The notes beneath the pieces are model-generated. The model did no database searches, was not told the origin of the DNA, and worked only from the letters and a program-made list of their open reading frames with translations. Shown here one piece after another: positions 1 to 8,789 of a stretch of DNA of 27,869 bases (the first letter of the stretch is position 1; every line of letters starts with the position of its first letter). The position numbers and the translations under genes are program-made. Location: positions 1 to 27,869 of the forward strand of contig JAZQAN010000006.1 of NCBI GenBank assembly GCA_045545235.1. The letters run 5' to 3'. Source of the stretch: CAZNKU01 sp045545235 (GTDB lineage: Bacteria > Bacillota > Clostridia > Monoglobales > Firm-18).

Positions 1-84
1 AAAAACGCTGTCAATAAGTTGCGTTATAACCCTTCTTGCCTCCGGGTCTTTTATTCCGTCAACTTTAATGTTTTCTACATTCAT
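1..84 (-). CDS. Phage structural-region protein, 5' end only
   Basis: The first 28 codons of a minus-strand gene that runs off the left edge. It starts MNVENIKVDGI and is preceded by an AGGAAGTG ribosome binding site about 7 bases upstream, which overlaps the end of the neck-protein gene at 91. No function can be read from this fragment. Its place directly after the neck protein suggests a further virion or tail component. Confidence 0.6.
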   Translation of the reverse strand, partial: MNVENIKVDGIKDPEARRVITQLIDSVF

Positions 85-90
85 ATATCA

Positions 91-1920
91 TCACTTCCTG
101 TAAACATTCAAACTTGCACCGCTTCTGTGCTTGCTTGTTCCAACAGTAATTTTGCCGTGAATGTCAAGGATGCGCACATCACCTTTTCCCTTAAACTTCA
201 AAGCAAAACTGTCACATTTTTTAACTCTTAACTTAAAATCAAACATCTCATCACGTTCTGCAGTTTTTACGGCAACCCTTTGCCACTGTCCGCCGTTTTG
301 CTTTGCATACACCTCAAGCCTGCTCATTTTCGGCATATCTGCCCTTAACCACAATTTTGACAAATTCTTTCGCTCTTTACTGCCGAATGTGTAATCCTTT
401 GTTTCAAACTCCCACTCTACCGATTCACTTCCCGAATTCAACTTATAAATCCCATCATCATATACTCCGTAAAGGTCGTTTATGTGGTTGTAAAACATAT
501 TTACATTTTTGTCATCTTCAATGTGCCACATCTGATAATATGTGTCGTAAACATACGTCATTTTGCCGTCATACACATAGTATTTTCTGCCATCTGTACC
601 TGCCTTGCACTTTCCCGATGTGTCAATACCAATCTGTGTGGATATAACCTGCGGCACGCCACCGCTGTATCGTACAATACCCTTTGGTGATGCCCAGTAC
701 AACACACCGTCTACACTTGCAATACTGTCGTTGTCAATACACCCTGTGTTGCAAAGTTCTGTTAAGGTGTAGGGCATAGAGCCGTACATTTCATATACAA
801 TGTCACGTTTAAACAAAAGCAAAACATTGTTGTATGCACAAATGCCTGTAAATTCCCCTGCACTTCCCACGTCTGTGGCATATGCTCCTGTTGCGGATGG
901 GTTGCCTGCCTCGTCAACAAATTCGTGGAAGTTTGTAAAATCACCAAGTGCCGATGCACGTATATCACTTCCCGAAACACCTACAATACGGTTGTTGTAA
1001 ACTACGCCGTAATCAAGGGATTTAACACAAGGGTTTCCTTTGGTAGAACCGTTTTCAGTACTTGCCTCAGCAAACCATTCCCCTGCCTTTATAAATTTAA
1101 GCCTCATCTCTCCGTAGGTTAATTCAACATCATCTGTATGTTGGGCGGTATATTCATCACTAACAGTAATGTAATCTCCCTTTTCAAAATTCTCAAAGGT
1201 TAAAATCCAGCTTTTCTCACGGTCATCATCAATGTGCCACTTAACAGATTCACTTTCTTTATGTGTACCCTCTTTGTCATACAACAAAAAATTCAGTTCC
1301 ACATAATCTTCATATTTACTGTTTGTAGGAAAGGGAAGTTCCTCCTTGTCAGGAAACTTCACACTTACCTTAAATGTTGTAGCCTCTGTATTGTCAACAA
1401 ACAAAGTGGTTTCAAGCTTTATGCGAAACTGCTTTTCGTTATAAAGGTTGTAATATTCATAGGGTCCCACAATATCCCCGAAAGATATGGGACACTTTAT
1501 TGAAAAGATTTCATTTTCCTCACCAATGTATCTTACATTCGGGTAAAACACACTGCCACCGTCATAGTTGTTTGTACAAATACAATCTGACATCTGTATT
1601 TTTTCATCTTCAGAATTTATAACGTAGCTTTTGACACCATCTGCCACACAGCAAAGGTAATCTTCACCGTCTATGTAGTAAACACTGTCACCCTCTACCT
1701 TGTAAATTCTCTTTACATCGTCTGCAATTACTAATTCTCTTGACCTTCTCGGGCTTGCATAAGGGTAGTTGTCAGATGCCATATTTTTGCAGGCTACCAT
1801 TTCACCGTCAGACTGTGCACCCTTTGTTTTGTTTACCCCTCCCCAGGCACCAATGTCAAAAGGGAATGTGGAAACCGCAGGCAAGGGCTTGCTTTCATAT
1901 GGTATAGCCACACTTATCAC
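91..1920 (-). CDS. Phage neck/tail-hub protein (P22 gp10-like stabilisation protein)
   Basis: A 609-residue protein with no signal peptide or membrane segment. Near the N terminus it has the KNMASDNYPYASPR segment, and in the middle a run of beta-rich stretches (YNNRIVGVSGSDIRASALGDF, then LLLFKRDIVYEMYG, then DGVLYWASPKGIVRYSGG) that look like successive propeller blades. Such propeller-like proteins of 450-700 residues follow the adaptor gene in short-tailed phages, where P22 gp10 closes the portal channel. It begins with GTG and overlaps the upstream adaptor gene by 4 bases, so the two are translationally coupled. The assignment is from gene order and repeat character, not from a catalytic motif. 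A minor tail protein of a long-tailed phage is the main alternative. Confidence 0.6.
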   Translation of the reverse strand: MISVAIPYESKPLPAVSTFPFDIGAWGGVNKTKGAQSDGEMVACKNMASDNYPYASPRRSRELVIADDVKRIYKVEGDSVYYIDGEDYLCCVADGVKSYVINSEDEKIQMSDCICTNNYDGGSVFYPNVRYIGEENEIFSIKCPISFGDIVGPYEYYNLYNEKQFRIKLETTLFVDNTEATTFKVSVKFPDKEELPFPTNSKYEDYVELNFLLYDKEGTHKESESVKWHIDDDREKSWILTFENFEKGDYITVSDEYTAQHTDDVELTYGEMRLKFIKAGEWFAEASTENGSTKGNPCVKSLDYGVVYNNRIVGVSGSDIRASALGDFTNFHEFVDEAGNPSATGAYATDVGSAGEFTGICAYNNVLLLFKRDIVYEMYGSMPYTLTELCNTGCIDNDSIASVDGVLYWASPKGIVRYSGGVPQVISTQIGIDTSGKCKAGTDGRKYYVYDGKMTYVYDTYYQMWHIEDDKNVNMFYNHINDLYGVYDDGIYKLNSGSESVEWEFETKDYTFGSKERKNLSKLWLRADMPKMSRLEVYAKQNGGQWQRVAVKTAERDEMFDFKLRVKKCDSFALKFKGKGDVRILDIHGKITVGTSKHRSGASLNVYRK

Positions 1921-2459
1921 CTGCCTTTAATTCTTCGTTTTATAATTTTAACCTTATCATCAAACAAGCTCATATACTTGTTCCATTCATCCATAAGTAT
2001 TTGTGCAAGCTGAACATCATCTGTTTTAGCGAGCTGGTAACCAATGTATGCCGGTATCGCCATATGGGTATGGTCTGCCACCTCGTATTCATAGTTTTGA
2101 AGCTCTGCCTCGGTAAGCTTTGTAAGGTCTTTTGGAAGTGCATAGTAATAAAAGGTAAATCTGCCCGTTTCGTTAATTACAATACGGTCATCCTCTGCTA
2201 TGCAGTAGTCAACCCCTCGAAGCTCATCATCGGCATCCACAAGCCCCATAGGAGCAACCCTGTAAAAATCAAGAGGCAACTCGGTTTTAAAAGGAGCATT
2301 TGCCACGTTTATAAAATATGCCTTTATAATGTGTGTGCCGTACTTTGATATGTACATCTGTGCCTCGTTTGCAAGTATGGGAAAAAGCTTTGCATCATAG
2401 TCGGTGCTTTCGCTGTCCGTCTTTAAAAATGCTATGTCAAGACTTTCTTTATAAGTCAT
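1917..2459 (-). CDS. Putative head-tail adaptor (gp4-like)
   Basis: A 180-residue, mostly helical protein with a basic C terminus (KVKIIKRRIKGR). It sits directly after the major capsid and overlaps the neck protein by 4 bases. In P22-like phages this slot is held by the roughly 170-residue head completion/adaptor protein that docks under the portal ring, and the length fits. No enzymatic motif was found. The ribosome site ATGGAGTTG lies about 8 bases before the ATG. Function is inferred from position and size. Confidence 0.55.
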   Translation of the reverse strand: MTYKESLDIAFLKTDSESTDYDAKLFPILANEAQMYISKYGTHIIKAYFINVANAPFKTELPLDFYRVAPMGLVDADDELRGVDYCIAEDDRIVINETGRFTFYYYALPKDLTKLTEAELQNYEYEVADHTHMAIPAYIGYQLAKTDDVQLAQILMDEWNKYMSLFDDKVKIIKRRIKGR

Positions 2460-2484
2460 ATTATCAACTCCATATTTAAAAATA

Positions 2485-2508
2485 GGCGGTAATAATTAAA
2501 TTACCGCC
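2485..2508 (-). terminator. Hairpin between capsid and adaptor genes
   Basis: A perfect 9-bp stem (GGCGGTAAT / ATTACCGCC) with a 6-base loop. Read on the minus strand it is followed by TATTTTT. It lies between the capsid and adaptor genes, so it probably acts as a partial terminator or mRNA stabiliser that sets capsid expression above the downstream neck genes. Confidence 0.6.
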
Positions 2509-2521
2509 ATTCTGTTATTTT

Positions 2522-3340
2522 TTAGGACTTTGTAACAGTAAATACTGATAGTTCTTTAGGTCTTATAATCTTTGCACCATAAGTGTTAAGTCCCTTTACC
2601 GCATCTTCAAAGCTGTTGTGCGGTCTGTAAGCTTCTATCTTGTCAATGCCTGATGCAAAAGCAATGGCATCGTGTGTACGCACCATACAGTAGTATGTGC
2701 CATCCTCTTCAAGCAGATTGTTTGAAGGTCTTACATAACAACCGTCATACATTGAAATAATACCCTTTTCCAAAAGCTTGTCGTTGTTTGTTTTAAGCTC
2801 TACAAGGTTGTCCTTAAATATGTTGTACATAAACCATGGAAGTTCAACAACAACCTCCATATTAGTAGGCACGTCATTTTCGCGTAGTTTAAGTATTGCC
2901 GCATCAATAGCCTGTTTAGCGGCTTTTGCGGTTGTTACAGAACCTGCAGCGGCAATGTCTTCAACCCCTTTTGCAAGTGAGCCAACATACTTATCGCGAA
3001 GCATTGCAAATTCACGTGCCGCATTTGTAAGGTTCGCATCCATAATGCCGCCAATTGTCTGTGCCTTGTCAATATCATCAATACCCACGTTAAAATATTT
3101 TGCTTCAGTAATCTTCAGGTACTGTGATTCATCATTTGGCTTTTCGGGTCCATCTATTGGTGTACCCGGTGTATAATCTCCAATTGTAGGAACGGCAAGA
3201 CCCAAAATCTTTACCTGTTCACCCTTCTTTGCTTCACCTTCAAACTTAGTATTACACCAGTCTGCAAGTGTACAAAGTCTTTCAAGTTCTAACTGAATGT
3301 GTTTTGACCAAAAGGTCGGTTTAAAATTCTGATAACTCAT
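2522..3340 (-). CDS. Major capsid protein (HK97-fold type)
   Basis: A 272-residue protein immediately after the scaffold gene, preceded by a strong AGGAGG site. The N terminus (MSYQNFKPTFWSKHIQLELE) and early part (TIGDYTPGTPIDGPEK) resemble coat proteins of temperate Firmicutes phages. The middle holds a long helical stretch (about residues 95-160) followed by beta-rich segments, as expected for the spine helix and A-domain of the HK97 fold. Upstream scaffold and downstream hairpin terminator fit a highly expressed coat gene. The family cannot be proven by a short motif, but position, length and start are consistent. Confidence 0.8.
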   Translation of the reverse strand: MSYQNFKPTFWSKHIQLELERLCTLADWCNTKFEGEAKKGEQVKILGLAVPTIGDYTPGTPIDGPEKPNDESQYLKITEAKYFNVGIDDIDKAQTIGGIMDANLTNAAREFAMLRDKYVGSLAKGVEDIAAAGSVTTAKAAKQAIDAAILKLRENDVPTNMEVVVELPWFMYNIFKDNLVELKTNNDKLLEKGIISMYDGCYVRPSNNLLEEDGTYYCMVRTHDAIAFASGIDKIEAYRPHNSFEDAVKGLNTYGAKIIRPKELSVFTVTKS

Positions 3341-3370
3341 TGTTAAATTCCTCCTTTAATTGTTGGAGGC

Positions 3371-4216
3371 TTATTTCCACTTTGCCATTGATTGTCTTAC
3401 CCTTTCAAAAATTACAGGGTCATCCAAATCTTTAGATGACAAATTGTCCACATCCTCCGGTGAATAATATTCTTTTAGTTTTGATGCCCCGCTGTCTTTT
3501 GCAGAGCCCGTTGATACGGTTTCAGCTTTCTTGTCGGGAAATGAATTTTTCAGGCTTTCTGTTCCTTTAAGCTTTACATACTTTTCAAGCCCTTTGCGCA
3601 CACTCATATTTGTACCGTCCATAAAGTCCTTAAAATCCTCACTCTGGATTAAATCCATAAAGCTTACTCCCTCGTTGTTCTCTTCAAACCACTTTCTGTC
3701 GGAAGATATAACCTCTTCAAGTTCTTTCTCTTTAAACCGTGGCATTAGTTGTTTGAACAACTCTTTTTCATTTGCATTTCGGGATGCTTCGGGAATTTCC
3801 TTTAATCTGTTGTACTCTTCCAACATATCATCCTCATCATTGCTTTCAATAAACATTTTGGCATTCATATATGCCAATACGTTTTGGTTAGGCTTGTTTT
3901 TTGCGCTGTCTTTAAGTTCTTTCAGCTTATCTTCTGTAATGTCGTAATTTTCAGCCAAAGCCTTTATTTTGGATTCTGTGTCACCTTTGACATCCCCATA
4001 CTCTTCCAAAATAGAGCTTATAACACTATTTTCATTAAGCTGTTTTTTTGCTTCCTTAAGCTCCGCCTTAACTTTATCTGTCTTGGCTTTTTCACGCGCT
4101 ACCCTGCCCCTTACAATGTTGTCTACTTCCTCCTGCGAATATGTTTTAGGTTCGTCAACCTTTACCTCCGCTTCATTTTCAACAACAGTTTCCACATTAT
4201 TTGTGTTCTCGGTCAT
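3371..4216 (-). CDS. Capsid scaffolding protein
   Basis: A 281-residue, highly charged, almost wholly helical protein between portal and capsid genes. It has coiled-coil character around residues 40-65 (KAELKEAKKQLNE) and ends in a basic helix (VIFERVRQSMAKWK), the usual coat-binding end of phage scaffolds. It would direct procapsid assembly and then be released or degraded. No protease motif is visible, so it looks like a separate scaffold rather than a protease-scaffold fusion. The ribosome site ACGGAGG precedes the ATG. Confidence 0.8.
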   Translation of the reverse strand: MTENTNNVETVVENEAEVKVDEPKTYSQEEVDNIVRGRVAREKAKTDKVKAELKEAKKQLNENSVISSILEEYGDVKGDTESKIKALAENYDITEDKLKELKDSAKNKPNQNVLAYMNAKMFIESNDEDDMLEEYNRLKEIPEASRNANEKELFKQLMPRFKEKELEEVISSDRKWFEENNEGVSFMDLIQSEDFKDFMDGTNMSVRKGLEKYVKLKGTESLKNSFPDKKAETVSTGSAKDSGASKLKEYYSPEDVDNLSSKDLDDPVIFERVRQSMAKWK

Positions 4217-4222
4217 AATTAC

Positions 4223-4271
4223 CTCCGTTTACAGTCCGTACGACTATTAATTTCCGTTTATAGTTCGTCAA
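4223..4271. repeat. Short imperfect direct repeat before scaffold gene
   Basis: Two similar ~21-base blocks (4223-4243 and 4252-4271; shared core TCCGTTTA-AGT-CGT) fill most of the 72-base gap between portal and scaffold genes. They include the scaffold ribosome binding region. This may be a local duplication or a translational control site; no function is known. Confidence 0.35.
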
Positions 4272-4288
4272 CTTATATCAAAAACGAG

Positions 4289-6031
4289 CTATACGCCCAT
4301 TTGTTGCGCAATTATCTGCTCAAGCATTTGAGGGTTCTGCATCACCTGTTGACGTTGCTCTTCGGGCATATTTGCCAAAAGTTCATCAACATTTGGCATA
4401 TTCTGATTAATCATTGCATCAGCTTCGGCATTTACATCAACATTGTTCTGATTTTGCTTTTCTTGTTCCTGTGCCTGTCTTTCCTTCAATTGCTTTAAAT
4501 ACTGTATCATTTGTGCTTTTGGGAAACCGCTTGATGTAGGCATTGCATTCACGTAAAATTCAAGGTCTATCATCTGCTTCCCCAATAGGTTGTCAAGTAT
4601 CTGTGTCATTACAAGTTCACTCCAACGTGACGAAGGGCCAACCTCAACCTTTACGTTAAGCATAAGCTTGTCCCACGCATCAGGGCTTATAGAATATGTC
4701 TGTGGTTGTTCTTCGTTCTCTTCCTGAACGGTTACAATCTTTGCATCCCCGCTGTGATAAACTCTCCACATATCCGCCCATATCAACGCGTTATCCTCTA
4801 TGTAGTTGTAGTATCTTCTCTTTATTCCGTCCAAAGGCACTGCAGACTGTTCAGCTACTGCCAATATTGCACGTCCCGATGCATTCTCGGGGTTAATGTT
4901 ACCCAAGGCACCGTCATTTGCACCCATAAGCTCCTTTGTAAGTGAAATGGTACGCTCAAACATATTAAAAGCATCACTGCCAACCCCTTGCGGCGATATG
5001 TAACCTATGGCATCCCTTATGTTAAAGCCCCCTGTTACACCAATTGCAACACCTGCTTCAGTTGATGGGTTGTCAATAAGGTCTGCGTTATAAATCATTT
5101 TAGGGAATGATGCAAAAGTAGTGCTTGCCATTATCATTGATGCAATAGTGTTAATGTAATCCTGATTCGGTATCAACGACTTTGCATCAGGCACACCAAA
5201 AAAGAAATTTTTGGCAGGCTCCCACGTCATCATAGCTATGGGGTACATCTTAAGCCCTAAGTCGGTATCTTTTACAATTTCATAATCTCTCGTTGATTTT
5301 GAAAAATGTATTGTGCCGGTCTTATAATCTCGCCAGAACATCAAAAGCTCTGTAACCATTTCAGAATCACGCATTTCAATCTTTGCGTTATCCCCTGCTT
5401 GGTACCTTGTATCTGTATCAGGCATAATGTTGTCTATATCATCTTTAGACAAATTATTAAGCTTGTTTTTATGCGCCTGTTCTGCTTCTCTCTTAACGGC
5501 ACCCAACGATTTACGGAAGGCTATTATTATATATTCCTGACTTTGAATATCTGCCATATTTGGATTTGACGGATATATATTAACCCCGTCAACAAGCTCT
5601 GATGTTATTTCTTTTTTGTTTCCGTCAAAATAGTGATATATAAAACCGTTTCCTGTTATTGCCGCATCTGTAAGCATACACTCGTTTAAATAATCCATCT
5701 TGTTTTTTTCCCAAAGGACCTTTGAATAAGTTGTAAGCACTTCCGCAATCTGCTTCAATGTGTCATATTCAGCATCTCTTGTGTTTTCGGTAGTGTATAA
5801 TATCGCCGTATCATTCTGCTTTATAATTGATGTCTTGTAACGTATAACCGGCTTAATTATGTTAAATACAGGCAACGGCAAACCGTTAGACTGCGTGTTT
5901 CCCCATTGGTCACCCTGATAATATCTGTAGTTCTCATCAACGGTGTTGTAGTAGTTGTTTGCATTCTTATAATCTGCCCCGGCATTGTATCTCTGCCATG
6001 CAAGTGTGCAGTTGTCAACCTCTCTGTTCAT
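4289..6031 (-). CDS. Portal protein
   Basis: A 580-residue protein encoded after terminase and before scaffold, the canonical portal position. The N terminus has YRYYQGDQWG and LPLPVFNIIKPVIRYKTSII, typical of portal proteins of short-tailed Firmicutes phages. The middle contains YINTIASMIMASTTFASFPKMI, matching the channel-facing part of portals. The C-terminal 90 residues are Gln/Asn/Met-rich (NMPEEQRQQVMQNPQM), possibly a flexible crown or barrel. It would form the dodecameric DNA entry ring. The start overlaps the preceding small gene by 4 bases (ATGA). Confidence 0.85.
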   Translation of the reverse strand: MNREVDNCTLAWQRYNAGADYKNANNYYNTVDENYRYYQGDQWGNTQSNGLPLPVFNIIKPVIRYKTSIIKQNDTAILYTTENTRDAEYDTLKQIAEVLTTYSKVLWEKNKMDYLNECMLTDAAITGNGFIYHYFDGNKKEITSELVDGVNIYPSNPNMADIQSQEYIIIAFRKSLGAVKREAEQAHKNKLNNLSKDDIDNIMPDTDTRYQAGDNAKIEMRDSEMVTELLMFWRDYKTGTIHFSKSTRDYEIVKDTDLGLKMYPIAMMTWEPAKNFFFGVPDAKSLIPNQDYINTIASMIMASTTFASFPKMIYNADLIDNPSTEAGVAIGVTGGFNIRDAIGYISPQGVGSDAFNMFERTISLTKELMGANDGALGNINPENASGRAILAVAEQSAVPLDGIKRRYYNYIEDNALIWADMWRVYHSGDAKIVTVQEENEEQPQTYSISPDAWDKLMLNVKVEVGPSSRWSELVMTQILDNLLGKQMIDLEFYVNAMPTSSGFPKAQMIQYLKQLKERQAQEQEKQNQNNVDVNAEADAMINQNMPNVDELLANMPEEQRQQVMQNPQMLEQIIAQQMGV

Positions 6032-6249
6032 CTGTTATCACCCGCCCTGTGCCTGTTTGCGTGGTTTAAGATGTTTGCAAACCCTTCAGCTCTTTTTATT
6101 TGCTCTTCACTCATTGCAGGGTTTGTTTTTAGGCATTGTTCCTCTTTTGGTTGCTTGGCATATCCAATCTTATAACCAACATAAAAACATACTCCGCAAA
6201 TTAAAATTATAAGTATTGCCGTTATAACTCCCATTAATATGCTTGCCAT
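6028..6249 (-). CDS. Small single-pass membrane protein between terminase and portal
   Basis: A 73-residue protein with one N-terminal membrane segment (about residues 4-28, ILMGVITAILIILICGVCFYVG) and a charged cytoplasmic tail. It has a strong GAGGAGG site and overlaps the portal start by 4 bases, so it is coupled to portal translation. The family is not recognised. Its position suggests a role in packaging or head assembly at the membrane, but that is only inference. Confidence 0.65.
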   Translation of the reverse strand: MASILMGVITAILIILICGVCFYVGYKIGYAKQPKEEQCLKTNPAMSEEQIKRAEGFANILNHANRHRAGDNR

Positions 6250-6252
6250 CGT

Positions 6253-7593
6253 CTACCTCCTCAATATACTGTTAAAGTCCTTGCCTACAACTCTGTGCTT
6301 CGGCTTTTCATCAAAACTGAAAAATTCTTTTTTCTTCTCTTCCTTTTTGGGGTTTGGTTTATAATGCATTATCGCAAAATATCTTAATGCATCAGGAAGA
6401 TGCGTTATATCGTGTGGTTGTGTTGCGCAATCGTTAGGGTTCTTGTCATCGTGCTGAATTGACGTAAGGCATTTAATAAGCTTTGTGCATGTGTCAAATA
6501 CGTGTAACTTAACATCCCCATTCTCGTTAGCCTTTAACATTTCTTTGATGCACATCCACCCTGCTATTCTGTCGTTAGAGCTTTTTATCAAATTAAGCCC
6601 CGCTTCTCTGAATAGGTCCGCCCTGCTCTTTCCGCTTTCCTGAGAACGTCCCCATAAATCAGGCGGTGCATATGTAAGCTTTATTTTTTCAATTGTAAGG
6701 TCGTTTATGTCCTTTGCGCCGTTGCTTATAATCTTGTCAGCTTCCGCATACTCTTTAAAAACATAACACTCTTTTAAACTATTAACTGCTACCCATATAC
6801 ACGCAAGGCAGTCAAGCCCATAGTCAATAGCCCTGTATATACGCCATTCGGCAGGTATTTCAAAAGGCTTGCAAACGTGTATTTCGCGTTTAAATTCTTC
6901 AAAATACTGACCGTCAAATATATCCCAATCACCATATAAAAGTGCTTTTTTATTCTTCTCGTCAAGGTTCTCCAGTCTTTTGATATAATTTTTGTCGCTT
7001 GCCATCAAAAAAACGTTATCCTGCACCTTCGAAGGTATAAAAATCCTTGTGCCTGTTTCAAATTCGTGTACCTTGTCAGCTGCTCCTATGTCTATAAATC
7101 TCTCCTTGACCCACGTATGTCCAACTCCGCCCGGGTTTGTTGAAGATTTTACGGATTTTGGGAAATTGTTAGCTCCTCGCAGTCGTGAAATTAAATATAT
7201 ATACATTTCCTCATCAAAATGCGTAAGCTCGTCAAATCGAATTACATCAAATTCTGCCGATTGATATTTAAAAACATCCTTCGCACTGTCACAATATCCA
7301 AAGTCTATAATGCTGCCGTTTATAAATTTGCCTGTATGGCTTGATGAATTGTATTTAAAGAGGTTCTTGGGGTACAAACTCAATGCCGTTCTTATAATGG
7401 ATTTGTCAAGCTCGGGAAATGTACGTCTGAATATTATCTGCTTTGAGCCGGGGTATTTAAGAGCATATAAAAACGCATCAATAACCTGTGCGTATGACTT
7501 ACCGCCACCTGCCGCACCGCCAAATAAAACCTCATCAGCCGAAGCTTTCAAAAATTTCTCTTGTTTTTTTGAAATTTCTATATCAAAATTCAT
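6253..7593 (-). CDS. terL: Terminase large subunit
   Basis: A 446-residue packaging motor. The N-terminal ATPase has Walker A GGAAGGGKS at about residues 25-33 and Walker B FDVIRFDELTHF at about 114-125. A coupling-type segment SSTNPGGVGHTW follows near residue 150. The C-terminal nuclease is marked by AIDYGLDCLACIW (first catalytic Asp, about residue 252) and a late Asp in LPDALRYFA near residue 400. The start codon overlaps the small-subunit stop by one base (TAATG). It would cut and pump phage DNA into the procapsid through the portal. Confidence 0.93.
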   Translation of the reverse strand: MNFDIEISKKQEKFLKASADEVLFGGAAGGGKSYAQVIDAFLYALKYPGSKQIIFRRTFPELDKSIIRTALSLYPKNLFKYNSSSHTGKFINGSIIDFGYCDSAKDVFKYQSAEFDVIRFDELTHFDEEMYIYLISRLRGANNFPKSVKSSTNPGGVGHTWVKERFIDIGAADKVHEFETGTRIFIPSKVQDNVFLMASDKNYIKRLENLDEKNKKALLYGDWDIFDGQYFEEFKREIHVCKPFEIPAEWRIYRAIDYGLDCLACIWVAVNSLKECYVFKEYAEADKIISNGAKDINDLTIEKIKLTYAPPDLWGRSQESGKSRADLFREAGLNLIKSSNDRIAGWMCIKEMLKANENGDVKLHVFDTCTKLIKCLTSIQHDDKNPNDCATQPHDITHLPDALRYFAIMHYKPNPKKEEKKKEFFSFDEKPKHRVVGKDFNSILRR

Positions 7594-7970
7594 TAAACCA
7601 CCGTTATATTAACATTAAGCTCATTTTCTTTTAAATTAAGCTCAGTAACTGCATCGTCCCCCGCTCTGGATAATATATCCTGTGCTGCCGCAAGCCTTAC
7701 CTTTTCACTTGCACCTTTAATCATAATTTCTGCAATTGTCCTTACTGCAGTCGGGGCTAAGTTCTTATATACTTCCTTGCGATACCACTCCATTGCATTT
7801 TTGAAGTTCTCGTCATGGTGCATCCAGTTATATAATGTCTTTTCTGAAACGCCAACCTCTTCAGCAATATCCTTTTGTGTCATTTCACAGTTTATAAGAA
7901 GCTCTATTGCTCTTATCTGTTTTGGCTTAAGGTCGAATTTGTCATTTTTAAATATCTTCATCTGTACCAC
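7593..7970 (-). CDS. terS: Terminase small subunit
   Basis: A 125-residue DNA-binding protein beginning with GTG, placed about 5 bases after AAGGAGGGG. Residues 15-55 form a helix-turn-helix (KQIRAIELL..MTQKDIAEEVGVSEKTLYNWM) of the kind found in phBC6A51-type small terminases. The rest is helical and probably drives oligomerisation. It recognises the packaging site and loads the large subunit, with which it shares a one-base overlap. Confidence 0.85.
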   Translation of the reverse strand: MVQMKIFKNDKFDLKPKQIRAIELLINCEMTQKDIAEEVGVSEKTLYNWMHHDENFKNAMEWYRKEVYKNLAPTAVRTIAEIMIKGASEKVRLAAAQDILSRAGDDAVTELNLKENELNVNITVV

Positions 7971-8140
7971 TTTTGCCCCTCCTTCCGGTTGTGTTTTTTC
8001 TTTTCCGCTTTCTTTGCCCCGCTACACCGTCAAATTTTTCGTGCATTATTAAGAAATAACTTTTTCAGAGTAATTTTATATTCCCTTTCCAAAATCGGAA
8101 ATAAGCGGAAATTTTTGATTTTTAAGCCTACTTATATTAT

Positions 8141-8169
8141 TTTAAAGCCTTATAATTTAATTATATCAA
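8141..8169 (-). promoter_or_regulatory. Possible late promoter upstream of terminase
   Basis: In the 286-base non-coding gap 7971-8256, the minus strand carries TTGATA, a 17-base spacer and TTTAAA, about 170 bases before terS. The same gap holds a tight direct repeat (CGGAAAT twice, 8096-8114), which could bind a late activator or be part of a packaging site. No protein gene is supported in the gap. Confidence 0.35.
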
Positions 8170-8245
8170 CGGTTTTTGGCGATTTCTAACCCCCCAAACC
8201 AGGAAATTTGTAAAAAAGTCAAAAAAATTTGGGATAAAACAAAAA

Positions 8246-8273
8246 AACAACTGCCGTTAATCTGACAGTTGTT
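8246..8273 (-). terminator. Rho-independent terminator of early operon
   Basis: An 8-bp stem (AACAACTG / CAGTTGTT), followed on the minus strand by a run of Ts. It overlaps the stop codon of the 8257-8475 gene and separates the early operon from the terminase block. This is a natural place for antitermination or a new late promoter. Confidence 0.75.
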
Positions 8274-8475
8274 CATAGTATTTAAGCTCTAAAGCTCTGT
8301 ATATCTTGCATTGCTTGTAATTGTTACAACACTTCTCTTTGTAATGCTTTCTTCGGGCCTTGGATGTGCTGAAATTGTTGGAACAGGTTTCACTTATAAT
8401 TCCCTCGCACTTCACCGTGTTCCTTGTTTCCCCCTTGTAAAAGGGACAAAGCACATTTCCAGCACCGTATTCCAT
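8257..8475 (-). CDS. Cys-rich phage protein, probable zinc binder
   Basis: A 72-residue protein with six cysteines (CPFYKGE, KCEGI, ETCSNN, KCCNNYKQC) and a basic middle, resembling small zinc-ribbon-like proteins found just before terminase in clostridial phages. It starts directly after the stop of the preceding gene (TAAATG), so translation is coupled. It is the last gene of the early operon, with its terminator overlapping its stop codon. Function is unknown; DNA binding or late-gene regulation is conceivable. Confidence 0.65.
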   Translation of the reverse strand: MEYGAGNVLCPFYKGETRNTVKCEGIISETCSNNFSTSKARRKHYKEKCCNNYKQCKIYRALELKYYEQLSD

Positions 8476-8670
8476 TTATTTTTTCTTCCTCCTTTCAAGC
8501 TTCTTGAGGTATGTACACTTCCCATTCTTACGGTGAGGACACTTACCTATTGGCTTTCTATCTTTCCATCCGGGAATCGACTTGTTAGGCGTTCCGTCAC
8601 AAAAGTATTCCTTTCCCCTCGGGCAGTTGTTAAGCACCCAAATCTTCTTGTTTTCAAAGTCCCACTTCAC
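8476..8670 (-). CDS. Small basic Cys-containing phage protein
   Basis: A 64-residue, strongly basic protein (ending LERRKKK) with CPRG, FCDG and KCPHRKNGKCTY. The paired Cys and His could bind one zinc. It begins with GTG after AGAGGTG and overlaps the upstream 40-residue gene by 4 bases. Function is unknown. The regular start signal and coupling support a real gene. Confidence 0.6.
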   Translation of the reverse strand: MKWDFENKKIWVLNNCPRGKEYFCDGTPNKSIPGWKDRKPIGKCPHRKNGKCTYLKKLERRKKK

Positions 8671-8789
8671 TCTCTACACCTCTTTTTCCATTCCCGTTCC
8701 ATAGCCTTCCACTTCTGCCTCGTTGGCTCCCAGTTACGGTTACGCCACATAAAGCCTATGCAGAATAAATAATACTTTAATTTCTTCAC
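8667..8789 (-). CDS. Tiny coupled phage protein (40 aa)
   Basis: Beginning at a GTG that overlaps the upstream stop (GTGA) and ending in a TGA that overlaps the next GTG, this 40-codon frame exactly fills the space between two genes. The product starts MKKLKYYLFCIGFMWRNRNW and is very rich in Arg, Lys and Trp. An AAAGGAG lies 11 bases upstream. Double 4-base coupling is the main reason to believe it; nothing is known of its function. Confidence 0.5.
   Translation of the reverse strand: MKKLKYYLFCIGFMWRNRNWEPTRQKWKAMEREWKKRCRE

Noticed and set aside
7948..8046. 32-codon minus-strand frame MHEKFDGVAGQRKRKRKN overlapping the terS start
   Set aside because: No ribosome binding site and it overlaps the well-supported GTG start of terS out of frame; composition looks like chance.
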